DNA from: JBGVSA01 sp049840475
Lineage (GTDB): Bacteria > Pseudomonadota > Gammaproteobacteria > Burkholderiales > Rhodocyclaceae
Reading direction: 5' to 3'
DNA: 64,000 bases
Assembly: GCA_049840475.1 (NCBI GenBank)
Contig: JASGKX010000001.1
Span: forward strand, 744,001-808,000
The notes beneath the pieces are model-generated. The model searched no databases. It saw nothing but the letters and a program-made list of their open reading frames with translations, and had not been told where the DNA came from. Positions 26,286-34,301 of the stretch are shown piece after piece. Position 1 is the stretch's first letter. The number at the start of each line of letters is the position of its first letter. Both the position numbers and the translations under genes were made by a program.

Positions 26286-28508
26286 TCACGGCCCGGTCGG
26301 CGTAACGTTGGTGAACGTCAGCCCAGTCGAATTGGAGATCACCCACGGCGAAGCGGTCGCGCCCCAGTTCGTGATGGTCATGTTCTGGAAAGTGCTGTTC
26401 TTCAACCGGCTGATGCTGGTCGGCTTGGCGTTGGTGACCTTCACCGTGTCGAACAGAACGTTCTCGTGGAACGTTTCGGCATAACCCAGCGTGCCGTCTG
26501 CTCCGTCATAGCCATCGACCGAAATCAGCGCACCGCCTGTTGCGTTGTTGCCGTTGTCCACCGTCACACGCTTCACAGTGATGTCGCGGAACTGCGCAGA
26601 AGCGGCGGCGTTTTCGAACACGTTGCTCCCGGCGCTGTACGACAAAGTCATGATGAACGGATTGCCGTTGGTGTTGTTGGTGAAGCTCTTGCCACCTGCA
26701 GTGGCCGTGTTCTTCGTACCCACCTCGCGCATGGCGATGTCGCGGAAGACGATGCGACGTGCACCACCACCCGTTGCCGGCGTACTCTTCAGACGCAGGC
26801 CGTTGTCGGTCATGAACATCACGTTGTCTTCGGCCAGGATGTCCTGGATCCACGCGCCCGTATGGCTGCCAGCCACCACACCACCGTGGCCTTCGCGCAG
26901 ATAGTTGTTGAAGATCCAGGCGTTCTGCTGCGGCGTCACATTCTGGTAGTTCTTGCCCTGGCCGGCCGCGAAGTTGATGTTGTCATCGCCGCTGTCAACA
27001 AAGTTGTTGAACACCACCGCCATATTGCTGTTGCCGAACTCCACGCCATCGGCATTGTTGATGTCGAACGTCTGCGTCGTCGTGTTGGTGAACACGAGGT
27101 TCTCGCTTTCGATGAACATCACGCCGTGGTAGGCCGGGTTGATCAGCTTGAGGTTGCCGAAGTACATGTTGGTCACACCCCGGAAGGTGGCCAGACTCGA
27201 ACGGCGGTTGCTGTAGAAGTTCGAGTTCTGATCGGTACTCAGCGTGCCGCCGACTTCAGCCTGCGCCGCCAGCATCTGGCTCTTGGCCAGCACGCCCAGG
27301 GTCGACCACTTGCTCGAACTGCCTGCATCGAACGCCGCGAGCTTGTTGCCAAGCTCATCAGTCGTGTCGGTTGCATTGCGCGTCCAGCCATTGCCGTCCA
27401 GCGTGCCTTTGCCCGTCACGCGGATGTTCTGGAACACACCACGCGTTTCGTCGTAGCCCTGATGGTCGACCAGCGCCACCGAGCCGTTCATGTGCGCCGG
27501 GTTCAGCGCGTTGAGCAGTGAAGGCGGACGGCGATCATCCGTGCTGTTGGTGAAGTAGCTGTAGAGCTGATAGCCCTTGCCCAGCGGGTAGTCAGCCCAG
27601 TTGGTCGAGCCGCGCAGGGTGGCGCCTTCGGCGATCTCCAGCGTCATGTTGCTCTTGAGGAACAGCGCGCCGGTCACGAAGACCTTACCGGTTGCGGCGT
27701 CTGCCGGGATCAGCACCTTGCAGCCGAAGGCCGAAGTCGAACCGGTCGAACACTCGTCGATGGCGCTCTGGATGATGCTGGTGTTGACCGTCGTGCCGTC
27801 GCCCTTCGCGCCGAGCGTGGCCACGTTGTAAACGCGCGTGGTGGCCGGTGCCGTTTTGACGACGACCTTCGCGCTGTCGGCCGATTCCTTGCCCGCGCCG
27901 TCCACCGAACGCACGGTGAAGGTGTAGTAAGTATCGGGCGTTAGACCGGTCGCACGGAAGTTCTGGAAAGTAATCTTGGTGTGGAAACCGGCCGTGTCAT
28001 CCGCGTAGAAACTGTCGATGTACGGCTTGGCCACCGAATTCGTGGTGTTGTTCTGTGCGGAGCTACCCAGCTTGGTGCCACCCAGATAGACGTTGTAGTC
28101 GACCACGTCGGTGTAAACGTCCGGCTTGTTCCAGACCAGCGTCACGCTGGTGTCGTCGTATGCCAGCGTCGGCACGCACGGATTCTGCGGCACGGTGTTG
28201 TTGGTGCCGTTGCTGGCCTTCACGTTGACCGCTGCGCACGCCGCGCTGATGGTCGGCAGGCTGCTCGACGAGCTGGAGGACGACGAAGACTGGCTGGACG
28301 AAGTCGACGAAGAACTGCTCGAAGACGAGCTGGACGTGCTCGACGTACTCGATGAATTCGACGCGCTGGATGAACTCGACGAACTGACGGAACTGGACGA
28401 TGCGGAAGACGACCCCTCGTCGTCATCCGATCCACACGCCCCAAGCAAACCCGCGATGACTGCTGCCAACAACAGCGTTTTGCCGTGGCGACCTTTTTGA
28501 AGTGCCAT
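26286..28508 (-). CDS. Secreted GH28 polygalacturonase lipoprotein with poly-Ser linker and FN3
   Basis: A 740-residue exported pectin-degrading enzyme. A lipoprotein signal ends LLGAC at about residue 25. A serine-dominated linker of roughly 60 residues follows, then a fibronectin III domain (about 108-210) and a right-handed beta-helix GH28 domain (about 215-740). GH28 active-site motifs are visible: NADG at 485-488 (family NTD), DD at 508-509, GHG at 540-542 and RLK at 572-574 (family RIK). Galacturonan hydrolysis, probably exo-acting because of the FN3 domain, is inferred. GGGGAAATC precedes the chosen ATG; an upstream in-frame start would bury the signal peptide. It stands alone with its own terminator. 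Confidence 0.9.
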   Translation of the reverse strand: MALQKGRHGKTLLLAAVIAGLLGACGSDDDEGSSSASSSSVSSSSSSSASNSSSTSSTSSSSSSSSSSTSSSQSSSSSSSSSSLPTISAACAAVNVKASNGTNNTVPQNPCVPTLAYDDTSVTLVWNKPDVYTDVVDYNVYLGGTKLGSSAQNNTTNSVAKPYIDSFYADDTAGFHTKITFQNFRATGLTPDTYYTFTVRSVDGAGKESADSAKVVVKTAPATTRVYNVATLGAKGDGTTVNTSIIQSAIDECSTGSTSAFGCKVLIPADAATGKVFVTGALFLKSNMTLEIAEGATLRGSTNWADYPLGKGYQLYSYFTNSTDDRRPPSLLNALNPAHMNGSVALVDHQGYDETRGVFQNIRVTGKGTLDGNGWTRNATDTTDELGNKLAAFDAGSSSKWSTLGVLAKSQMLAAQAEVGGTLSTDQNSNFYSNRRSSLATFRGVTNMYFGNLKLINPAYHGVMFIESENLVFTNTTTQTFDINNADGVEFGNSNMAVVFNNFVDSGDDNINFAAGQGKNYQNVTPQQNAWIFNNYLREGHGGVVAGSHTGAWIQDILAEDNVMFMTDNGLRLKSTPATGGGARRIVFRDIAMREVGTKNTATAGGKSFTNNTNGNPFIMTLSYSAGSNVFENAAASAQFRDITVKRVTVDNGNNATGGALISVDGYDGADGTLGYAETFHENVLFDTVKVTNAKPTSISRLKNSTFQNMTITNWGATASPWVISNSTGLTFTNVTPTGP

Positions 28509-28796
28509 GATTTCCCCTTTGGTGTGATGACGCGAGCCCCTGCGCCTGGCGGCGCGGAGGGTCTTCTCTTGCCTTGCTTTCCGGTCCTCCATGGCGGACG
28601 TTCAGGAACGTCCTGCCAGCCTCACAGGGCGTCGGACAGGCAATCCATGTGCCGGAATGTTGTTTGGCAAAATGTAACACCAAGTTACAGCTTTTTCCCG
28701 TCGGGGAGACGGATTTGCTGATGTGCCGCCAAACGGGGGGGAGTTTCGTGGGGAGAAAGCGACAGCCGCTCTATGCGACTGCCGCCTGGCAGCAAA

Positions 28797-29834
28797 TCAG
28801 TCGGACAAACGCATGAGGGCGGAGACACGTTCCCGAGTGACACCGGCAGCCGCTGGCGCGACCGCTGCGACGGCCTCGAAGTCACCGCGCGAAGCCAATG
28901 AACGGAAAGAGTCCGCCATCTCTGCCGCACGGGTCGCGCCATCGGCCCCTGTCACGGCCTCACTCTCGCGCGCCATCGAGACCAATCGCTCGCCCGCCTG
29001 CCGGCCCGCCGCCTCCAGCAGCATGCTGGCCTGGGCGGCTGCGTGCAGCGTCTGGCGCTGGGCCGACGTGGTATCCACACGCCAATTGTCGGGCTGCAGT
29101 GTTTCGGCTGCGGCTTCGGTGCGCGGTCGATTGAACTGACCAGTCGGGAAGCGCTGACCGCCCCCTTTTACCAGCAAACTGTCGCGCACTTCCGGCCACG
29201 CTGTTTCGGCCGTGCGGAACTGCAGGCTGCCTTGAGCGTCGCGCTCCACGCGCACACCCAGCGGTGACAGCGCGCGATCCAGTCGCGATTGAGTCGCCTG
29301 GGGCGCAGCCTCGGCATCCAGCACTGCCGGGGCAGATATCTTGCCGCGAACCGAGAACTGCAGCGTTTCGCGTTCGGCGCCACCCGCGACATTGCTGTCG
29401 TCGAGCCCGCGAATGCGGAACCGTTGCTGCGCGCCGCCAGCGTCTACAACATTCAACGCGCCGTCTAGCCCGCCGCCCGTGGCGGTCGCACGCGTACGCC
29501 ACAGCGCACCGAAGTCATCGAGTGCCTGTTGTGCCGAGCGATCGGAAAAAGCCTGTCCGGTGAGCGTGTCACTCAGAGCGCTCTTGAGCGTGCCAAGACT
29601 GCTCCGGGCGCGCTCGATGAAAGCCAGTGTCCGCTGCGTACCAGCGGCTTCGGCGTTGCGCGCGGAGTCCTGACTGCGCAAGCCACCACGTAGCGCAGCC
29701 GCGCTCGTCGTCTGAGTGGTGCGTACCGTGGATTGACCACCCGTGGCGGTGGTGCTGCCGGCAGCCTGCGGAGCGGCGGAAGACGCGGTGCCTGCGGCGG
29801 GCGACTGGCGCGTGGCAAGAGCGGAAACCTGCAT
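28797..29834 (-). CDS. Uncharacterised flagellar-locus protein in the LafW position
   Basis: A 345-residue protein I do not recognise by sequence. It is Ala/Thr/Gln-rich at the N terminus without a signal peptide, has a central segment around FRIRGLDDSNVAGGAERETLQF and LSPLGVRVERDAQGSLQFRT, and ends in predicted helices. It begins 7 bases after the flgL stop with TGAGG before the ATG, so it is cotranscribed with flgKL. In published Flag-2/lateral loci the gene after lfgL is lafW, a putative hook-associated protein, so that role is proposed by position only. Export through the flagellar apparatus would fit the absence of a signal peptide. Confidence 0.7.
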   Translation of the reverse strand: MQVSALATRQSPAAGTASSAAPQAAGSTTATGGQSTVRTTQTTSAAALRGGLRSQDSARNAEAAGTQRTLAFIERARSSLGTLKSALSDTLTGQAFSDRSAQQALDDFGALWRTRATATGGGLDGALNVVDAGGAQQRFRIRGLDDSNVAGGAERETLQFSVRGKISAPAVLDAEAAPQATQSRLDRALSPLGVRVERDAQGSLQFRTAETAWPEVRDSLLVKGGGQRFPTGQFNRPRTEAAAETLQPDNWRVDTTSAQRQTLHAAAQASMLLEAAGRQAGERLVSMARESEAVTGADGATRAAEMADSFRSLASRGDFEAVAAVAPAAAGVTRERVSALMRLSD

Positions 29835-29841
29835 CACGACC

Positions 29842-30753
29842 TCAGATGATGTCGAAGAGCGACAGCTTGCTCACCTGTGCATACGCCTTCTGCGTCGCCT
29901 GCAATGCCGTGGTGTAACCGTTGAGTTTGACCGCCGCATCGCCATAGTCGAGCTGGCCGAGGTCGATCAGCGCCTGCTGGTTCGACAAGCTCACATTGGC
30001 GTGGTTGGTGTCCATCGTCTCAAGAATGTTCTGCATGCCGCCCAACCCGGCGATCTTCGCGCCCAGCGTACCCATGCTCGCGTCGATGCTCCCGAGCGTG
30101 GCATTGAGCTGCGCGCGCGTGGTGGCGTTGTTCACATCGGCCCCCGGTGCCTGCAAGGCCTCGACCGTGCTTTCGAGCTGGTTGAGCGTGCCGGCCAATT
30201 CTTCGACCGTGACGTTGGCAGCCTGCGTCACGCCATTGCCGACCACCACCATCTGTTTGCCGAGGTTGCCGGTAAAGCTGTAGCGCGTGCCCAGCGGCGC
30301 TGTCGGGTCATAGGTGACCGCCGCGCTGCTGGTCGCGGTGCCGGAGAACAGATAACGCCCTTCCTGGTCGCGGCTGTTGGCGTTGTAGAACAGGCTCTGC
30401 GCCAGTGCCGTGAGTGATGAGGACATCGCCGCCACGTCTTCTTCACTGTTGGCGCCATCAAGAGCCCACACCATCAGGTCGCGCGCTTCTTGCAGATCGG
30501 TCGTCATGCCGTCCAGGCTGGTCTCGTTCTGCTGCAGGCGAACGCGCAGCGCGCCGATGTTGTCGCGGTACTGCGTCAGCGCGGCTTCTTCACGCGTCAG
30601 GCGCGACAGGCGCACATGCGTGACGGGGTCGTCCGACGGCAGTTGCAGCTTCTGGCCGGTAGCCATCTTCTGCATGATCTGCTCAAGACGGGAAGACGCC
30701 GCCTGCAGGGCGCTGTTCATCGTGCTGTGGTACTGCGTGCTAGCAATGCGCAT
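29842..30753 (-). CDS. flgL: Flagellar hook-filament junction protein FlgL (HAP3)
   Basis: A 303-residue HAP3 that joins hook and filament. The N-terminal flagellin-like D0/D1 helices read MRIASTQYHSTMNSALQAAS and KMATGQKLQLPSDDP, a hallmark of FlgL. The C-terminal helix region ALIDLGQLDYGDAAVKLNGY closes the D0/D1 pair. The chosen start MRIAST matches other FlgL proteins; the open frame upstream overlaps the PilZ gene. It lies 20 bp after that gene's stop. Confidence 0.94.
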   Translation of the reverse strand: MRIASTQYHSTMNSALQAASSRLEQIMQKMATGQKLQLPSDDPVTHVRLSRLTREEAALTQYRDNIGALRVRLQQNETSLDGMTTDLQEARDLMVWALDGANSEEDVAAMSSSLTALAQSLFYNANSRDQEGRYLFSGTATSSAAVTYDPTAPLGTRYSFTGNLGKQMVVVGNGVTQAANVTVEELAGTLNQLESTVEALQAPGADVNNATTRAQLNATLGSIDASMGTLGAKIAGLGGMQNILETMDTNHANVSLSNQQALIDLGQLDYGDAAVKLNGYTTALQATQKAYAQVSKLSLFDII

Positions 30754-30773
30754 GTCGCTGTATTCCTGCTCTG

Positions 30774-31532
30774 CTACGGTCTTTTCGATGGCGGGCCACC
30801 GGCCCGCATGCTGCGTTGCGCCAGGCGATCGAGCGCGTGGCGCAGGGAGTCTTCCGCCACCGGTGCCAATGCCTCGAAGCGGCACCCGACCAACACCAGT
30901 CGGCCCAGAAGATACGAATTCCACTGGCGGACCGAACAGACGTTCATATCCACCACGATGTCGCCGTCATGTCCGAGCGCCAGGCGCACACTGCGCAGGT
31001 TGCGTCCGACGTAGACCAGCTTGCCGTCCAGCGGCGCCAGCCGCAGACCGACGCCACCAAGGGCGAGGTTGTCAACGCCCGCTTCGCACAGTCGCGCACC
31101 CAGCATGAACTGCGCGCGGAACGGCAACCCGAGCGGCGCTTCGAAACGCGAATACCGGCGCCGTTGCAGGCGGATGATGAACGGCGGCACCTTCAGCCCC
31201 AACCATGTCGCCGCAATGCCCTCGGGCGCGCTGTCGCACGTGAACTGCAACTTCACGCCGTGCAGGGTGGCCACGAACAACAAGGGCGCGGCCGGCGGCG
31301 CAATCGGTTCGACGGTCTCGAACACGAAGCGCCCGGTCGACATGTCCACCGCCGCCAGCCAGCCAAGCACCCGCTCGCCGCCCGCCGGGTAAAGCGTAAC
31401 GATGCACTTGCTGTCGGCCAGTGCGCGCAATGCCACTTCGATTTCGAGCGGATCGCTCACCTCGTAGGCGGACAGATCCGCCCCCGACTGCACCGGCTCG
31501 CTGACGCTCGTCTCCGGAATGACGACGGACAT
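30774..31532 (-). CDS. PilZ-domain, YcgR-like flagellar brake candidate
   Basis: A 252-residue cytoplasmic protein with an N-terminal YcgR-N-like domain (about 25-125) and a C-terminal PilZ domain (about 130-240). The c-di-GMP motif is recognisable: arginines in LQRRRYSRFEAPLGLPF and then DNLALGGVGLRL. In the second part Ala replaces the usual Ser of D/N-x-S-x-x-G, so affinity may differ. YcgR proteins bind c-di-GMP and slow the motor at MotA/FliG. Its place between flgK and flgL, 4 bp and 20 bp from its neighbours, means it is made with the late hook-filament genes. Confidence 0.88.
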   Translation of the reverse strand: MSVVIPETSVSEPVQSGADLSAYEVSDPLEIEVALRALADSKCIVTLYPAGGERVLGWLAAVDMSTGRFVFETVEPIAPPAAPLLFVATLHGVKLQFTCDSAPEGIAATWLGLKVPPFIIRLQRRRYSRFEAPLGLPFRAQFMLGARLCEAGVDNLALGGVGLRLAPLDGKLVYVGRNLRSVRLALGHDGDIVVDMNVCSVRQWNSYLLGRLVLVGCRFEALAPVAEDSLRHALDRLAQRSMRAGGPPSKRP

Positions 31533-31536
31533 GCCG

Positions 31537-32916
31537 TCAGCCCATCATCGCCAGCGTGGCGTCGAACAACTCGTTCGCCACTGCAATCACCTTCAGGTTG
31601 GACTGGTACATCTGCTGATACTGGATGAGGTTGATCGCTTCCTCATCGCTATTCACACCGCTGGTCGACTTCCAGCTTTCTTCAGTCTGGTCGCGCACGG
31701 TCTGCGCGGTATCGAGCGACGCCTGGTTCTGCTGGCTCGCCATGCCCAGGCGGCCCACCAGTTGCGTCACCGCATCGCCCAGGCTCACATCGCCCAACGA
31801 ACCGAGCGTGAGCGTCTGGCCTTTGATATCGATAACCTTGAGCAGGTTGCCGCTGTCGCCGGGCAAAGTCGCGTCGGACGAAAATCCCAAGTCCTGCGCC
31901 ACGATCGAAGCATTCACTTTGAGCATGCCGACGGCGCTGGTGGCGTCGAACTCGAACAACGCCACGCCCTGCGTACCGTCCTGCGCGTAGCCGGCCATCA
32001 ATTGCGTGTTCACCTTGCTCGCCATCTGGCTTGCCATATCGGTGATCGACTGCATCATCGGCAGCAACACGTTCTGTTCAACGTCGTCGAGGCCGCCAAG
32101 CTGCCCCCCGAGACTGCTGCCGGTGAGCGTGTAGTTCTCTTTGCCGAACACCACCTTCAACGTTTGCGAACCGTCGGTGTTGCCCTCGGCGCTGACCGTC
32201 GCCGCCAGCCCGCCCACCACCAGCGGCTGGCCGCTCTTGAACGAAATGCTGCGTGAACCGTCCGCCTGGTCAACCACCTGCACCGACACCATGCTCGCCA
32301 GCGAATCGATCTTGCGATCGCGCTCGTCGATCAGGCCGGAGGCATTCACACCCGTCGCCTGCGTGGCGGCGATCTGCTTGTTCAGGGCAGCGATATCGGT
32401 CGTCAGGGTATTGATCTGCGCCACCGCCGTGCTGCGCTGCTGCTGGATCGCCAGACGCTGGCTCGACATCACCTGGGTCAGGCTGTTGAAGCGCTGCGCC
32501 AGTGCGTCGGCGGCAGTGATCACCTGCTGGCGCAGCGGGCTCGACGTCGGCTCAACACTCGCCGCGTTCAACGCCGCAAAGAAGGCATCCACGCCCGCGT
32601 TGAGGCCGGACGTGTCGTCGCCCATCACCTGCTCGAGCTGCGTCAGGTACGGTTGCGACACGGTATAGCGGCCCAGGTTCGACGCCGCGTTCCACATCTG
32701 CACGCTCTTGTAACCATCGGAAAAGCGCAGCAGCGAAGACACCGCCACACCGCCGCCGGCCGCCAGCGGGCCGCTCTTGGCCGGCTGGATCGAACTGAGC
32801 AGCACGCCCTGGCGCGTGTAGCCCTCGGTCATCACGTTGGCGATGTTCTGGCTGGTCGTGTTCAGGCCGGCTTGTGCTGCCAGTGCACCGCTGAGGGCGT
32901 TGTTGATGGTGCTCAT
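31537..32916 (-). CDS. flgK: Flagellar hook-associated protein FlgK (HAP1)
   Basis: A 459-residue HAP1 located between hook and FlgL. The N-terminal INNALSGALAAQAGLNTTSQNIANVMTEGYTRQ is split by nothing and is typical of the family. The C-terminal motif SGVNSDEEAINLIQYQQMYQ is the standard FlgK ending. At 459 residues it is shorter than enterobacterial FlgK (about 550), with a reduced variable middle. A sigma-28-like promoter lies about 55 bp upstream, inside the flgJ 3' end. Confidence 0.95.
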   Translation of the reverse strand: MSTINNALSGALAAQAGLNTTSQNIANVMTEGYTRQGVLLSSIQPAKSGPLAAGGGVAVSSLLRFSDGYKSVQMWNAASNLGRYTVSQPYLTQLEQVMGDDTSGLNAGVDAFFAALNAASVEPTSSPLRQQVITAADALAQRFNSLTQVMSSQRLAIQQQRSTAVAQINTLTTDIAALNKQIAATQATGVNASGLIDERDRKIDSLASMVSVQVVDQADGSRSISFKSGQPLVVGGLAATVSAEGNTDGSQTLKVVFGKENYTLTGSSLGGQLGGLDDVEQNVLLPMMQSITDMASQMASKVNTQLMAGYAQDGTQGVALFEFDATSAVGMLKVNASIVAQDLGFSSDATLPGDSGNLLKVIDIKGQTLTLGSLGDVSLGDAVTQLVGRLGMASQQNQASLDTAQTVRDQTEESWKSTSGVNSDEEAINLIQYQQMYQSNLKVIAVANELFDATLAMMG

Positions 32917-32971
32917 GCTCGGGCTTTCGTGTTGGGGTCGGAGGCGATGATTTCTCGGCTCATCGTGGATA

Positions 32972-32997
32972 GGCGACCAATCCGCCGTTCGACTTAA
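32972..32997 (-). promoter_or_regulatory. Sigma-28-like promoter for flgK
   Basis: On the minus strand TTAAGTCG, 12 bases, then GTCGCC. It matches the elements before fliD and fliC with the same spacing, and resembles the enterobacterial FliA consensus TAAAGTTT-N11-GCCGATAA at TNAAG and GNCG. It lies 56-81 bp upstream of the flgK ATG. FliA is encoded in the same locus. Confidence 0.6.
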
Positions 32998-33341
32998 GCA
33001 CGTGCCTTGTCGGCGGGGAGTATCTGCTTGAGGATGGCGTCGGCAATGCCGAACGCGCGCTGGCCGGCCATGACGTCGGCGAGTTTGGCGTCAGCCATCT
33101 CGAGCATGTCCTGATTGATCGGATCTCTCGACGGACTATCGTCATCGGCCAGCTCACGAGTGGTGCGACGCATCTGCTGGAGCATGCTGGCGATGAAGAA
33201 AGATTCGAACTTCTCGGCGGCGGCTTCGACTTTGGTTCGATATTTGGGGTCGAGGGTGTCGGGGTTATTCGCGTTGTCGGCCACGGCGGTGGCTGTGTCG
33301 GCCATGCGCGTGTTGACGGTGAGCTGTGGATCGATGTTCAT
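32994..33341 (-). CDS. flgJ: FlgJ N-terminal rod-capping domain only
   Basis: A 115-residue stand-alone rod-binding domain that caps the growing rod. Family segments are present: AAEKFESFFIASMLQQMRRT and QDMLEMADAKLADVMAGQRAFGIADAI. The muramidase half found in enterobacterial FlgJ is absent. A separate glucosaminidase gene at 41054-41785 in the same locus probably supplies that function. A 0.96 kb gap filled by repeat copy B separates this gene from flgI. Confidence 0.9.
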   Translation of the reverse strand: MNIDPQLTVNTRMADTATAVADNANNPDTLDPKYRTKVEAAAEKFESFFIASMLQQMRRTTRELADDDSPSRDPINQDMLEMADAKLADVMAGQRAFGIADAILKQILPADKARA

Positions 33342-33394
33342 TTGTTTTTTCGCTCGTTGTTGCGGGTTGAACGACTTCCTGTTTTCGACGGCGT

Positions 33395-34270
33395 AGGGCG
33401 GAAGTGCAAAGCGTCATCCACCATTGCATTCCATGCGCGCAGCGTTGAAAGACCCTTTCTTGCCTGCGCTTTCGTTTATCGACCGTCGTCTCGACTGCCT
33501 GCGTTCGTTGGCCGGGAGTTCGCCCCGGCGGGCGAGTAACTTTCTTGTCCCCGACAAGAAAGTCACCAAAGAAGCGGCCCCACAGCCTCGTCGGCCTGCG
33601 GCCGATCCCCTGCGCTGCGCGGTCGAGAAGGCGTCTGCGGAACTCGCCCTTCGGGCTCAAACAGTCCTCGCCGACAGCTGCCGCCGCAACCTTCCCGCCC
33701 TGTGCTGCTCAACGACGCTGAATGGGGTGCCCACACCACGCAGCATGGTTGTTCAGGCGAAGGTCAAAAGCCCCTGCTTCTAGATGTTCGTACTCTCTCT
33801 CGCGTTCTCGCCAATCAACGGTCCTTGCCACTCGAACAACGCGCCATTTCCAAAACGGCCGATGACGCTTCGCTCTTCCACCCTACGTCCTACCTGACAT
33901 CTGCGACTTCGCTACGCATGCAGCGTATTGCTCGCACATCCCACAACCAACAATGAAGGGGCTTTAGCTCCACGCACTTCAAGGTGTTCGCCGTGGCCGG
34001 CCCCTTTTGAGCCGCCGAGCAACTCAGACAAGTCAGGTCGCCCGCGTAGCGGGTCGGCGAGGACTGTTTGAGCCCGAAGGGCGAGTTCCGCAGCCGCCTG
34101 ACTTGGCGAGTAGCGCAGGGGACCCACCGAAGGTGGGCGGCGATGCAGGGGTCGCTTTCTTGGTGACTTCTTTGTCGATAACAAAGAAGTTACTCGCCCG
34201 CCGGGGCGAACTCCCGGCCGTCGAGCATCGGCAGTCATTACGACCATTGATAGACCATGGCCCCAGCAAG
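33395..34270. repeat. Long intergenic repeat, copy B, inside the flg operon
   Basis: The second copy of the 0.87-kb element, in the same orientation as copy A. The left palindrome ACTTTCTTGTC-CCC-GACAAGAAAGT is identical at 33539-33563, and the right arm again carries ACTTCTTTGT-CGATA-ACAAAGAAGT near 34170-34193. The flanks and parts of the centre have diverged, so the copies are old or belong to a larger family. It splits flgI from flgJ and adds nearly 1 kb of structured RNA to any flg readthrough transcript, which may reduce distal expression. The ORFs in it look spurious. Confidence 0.8.
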
Positions 34271-34301
34271 AAAGGGCTTCCAAAAATGCCCCCCCAGCGC
34301 G

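Noticed and set aside
28126..28500. An acidic repeat protein (Asp/Glu/Leu-rich) on the plus strand
   Set aside because: It is the complement of the serine codons in the polygalacturonase linker and has no ribosome binding site.
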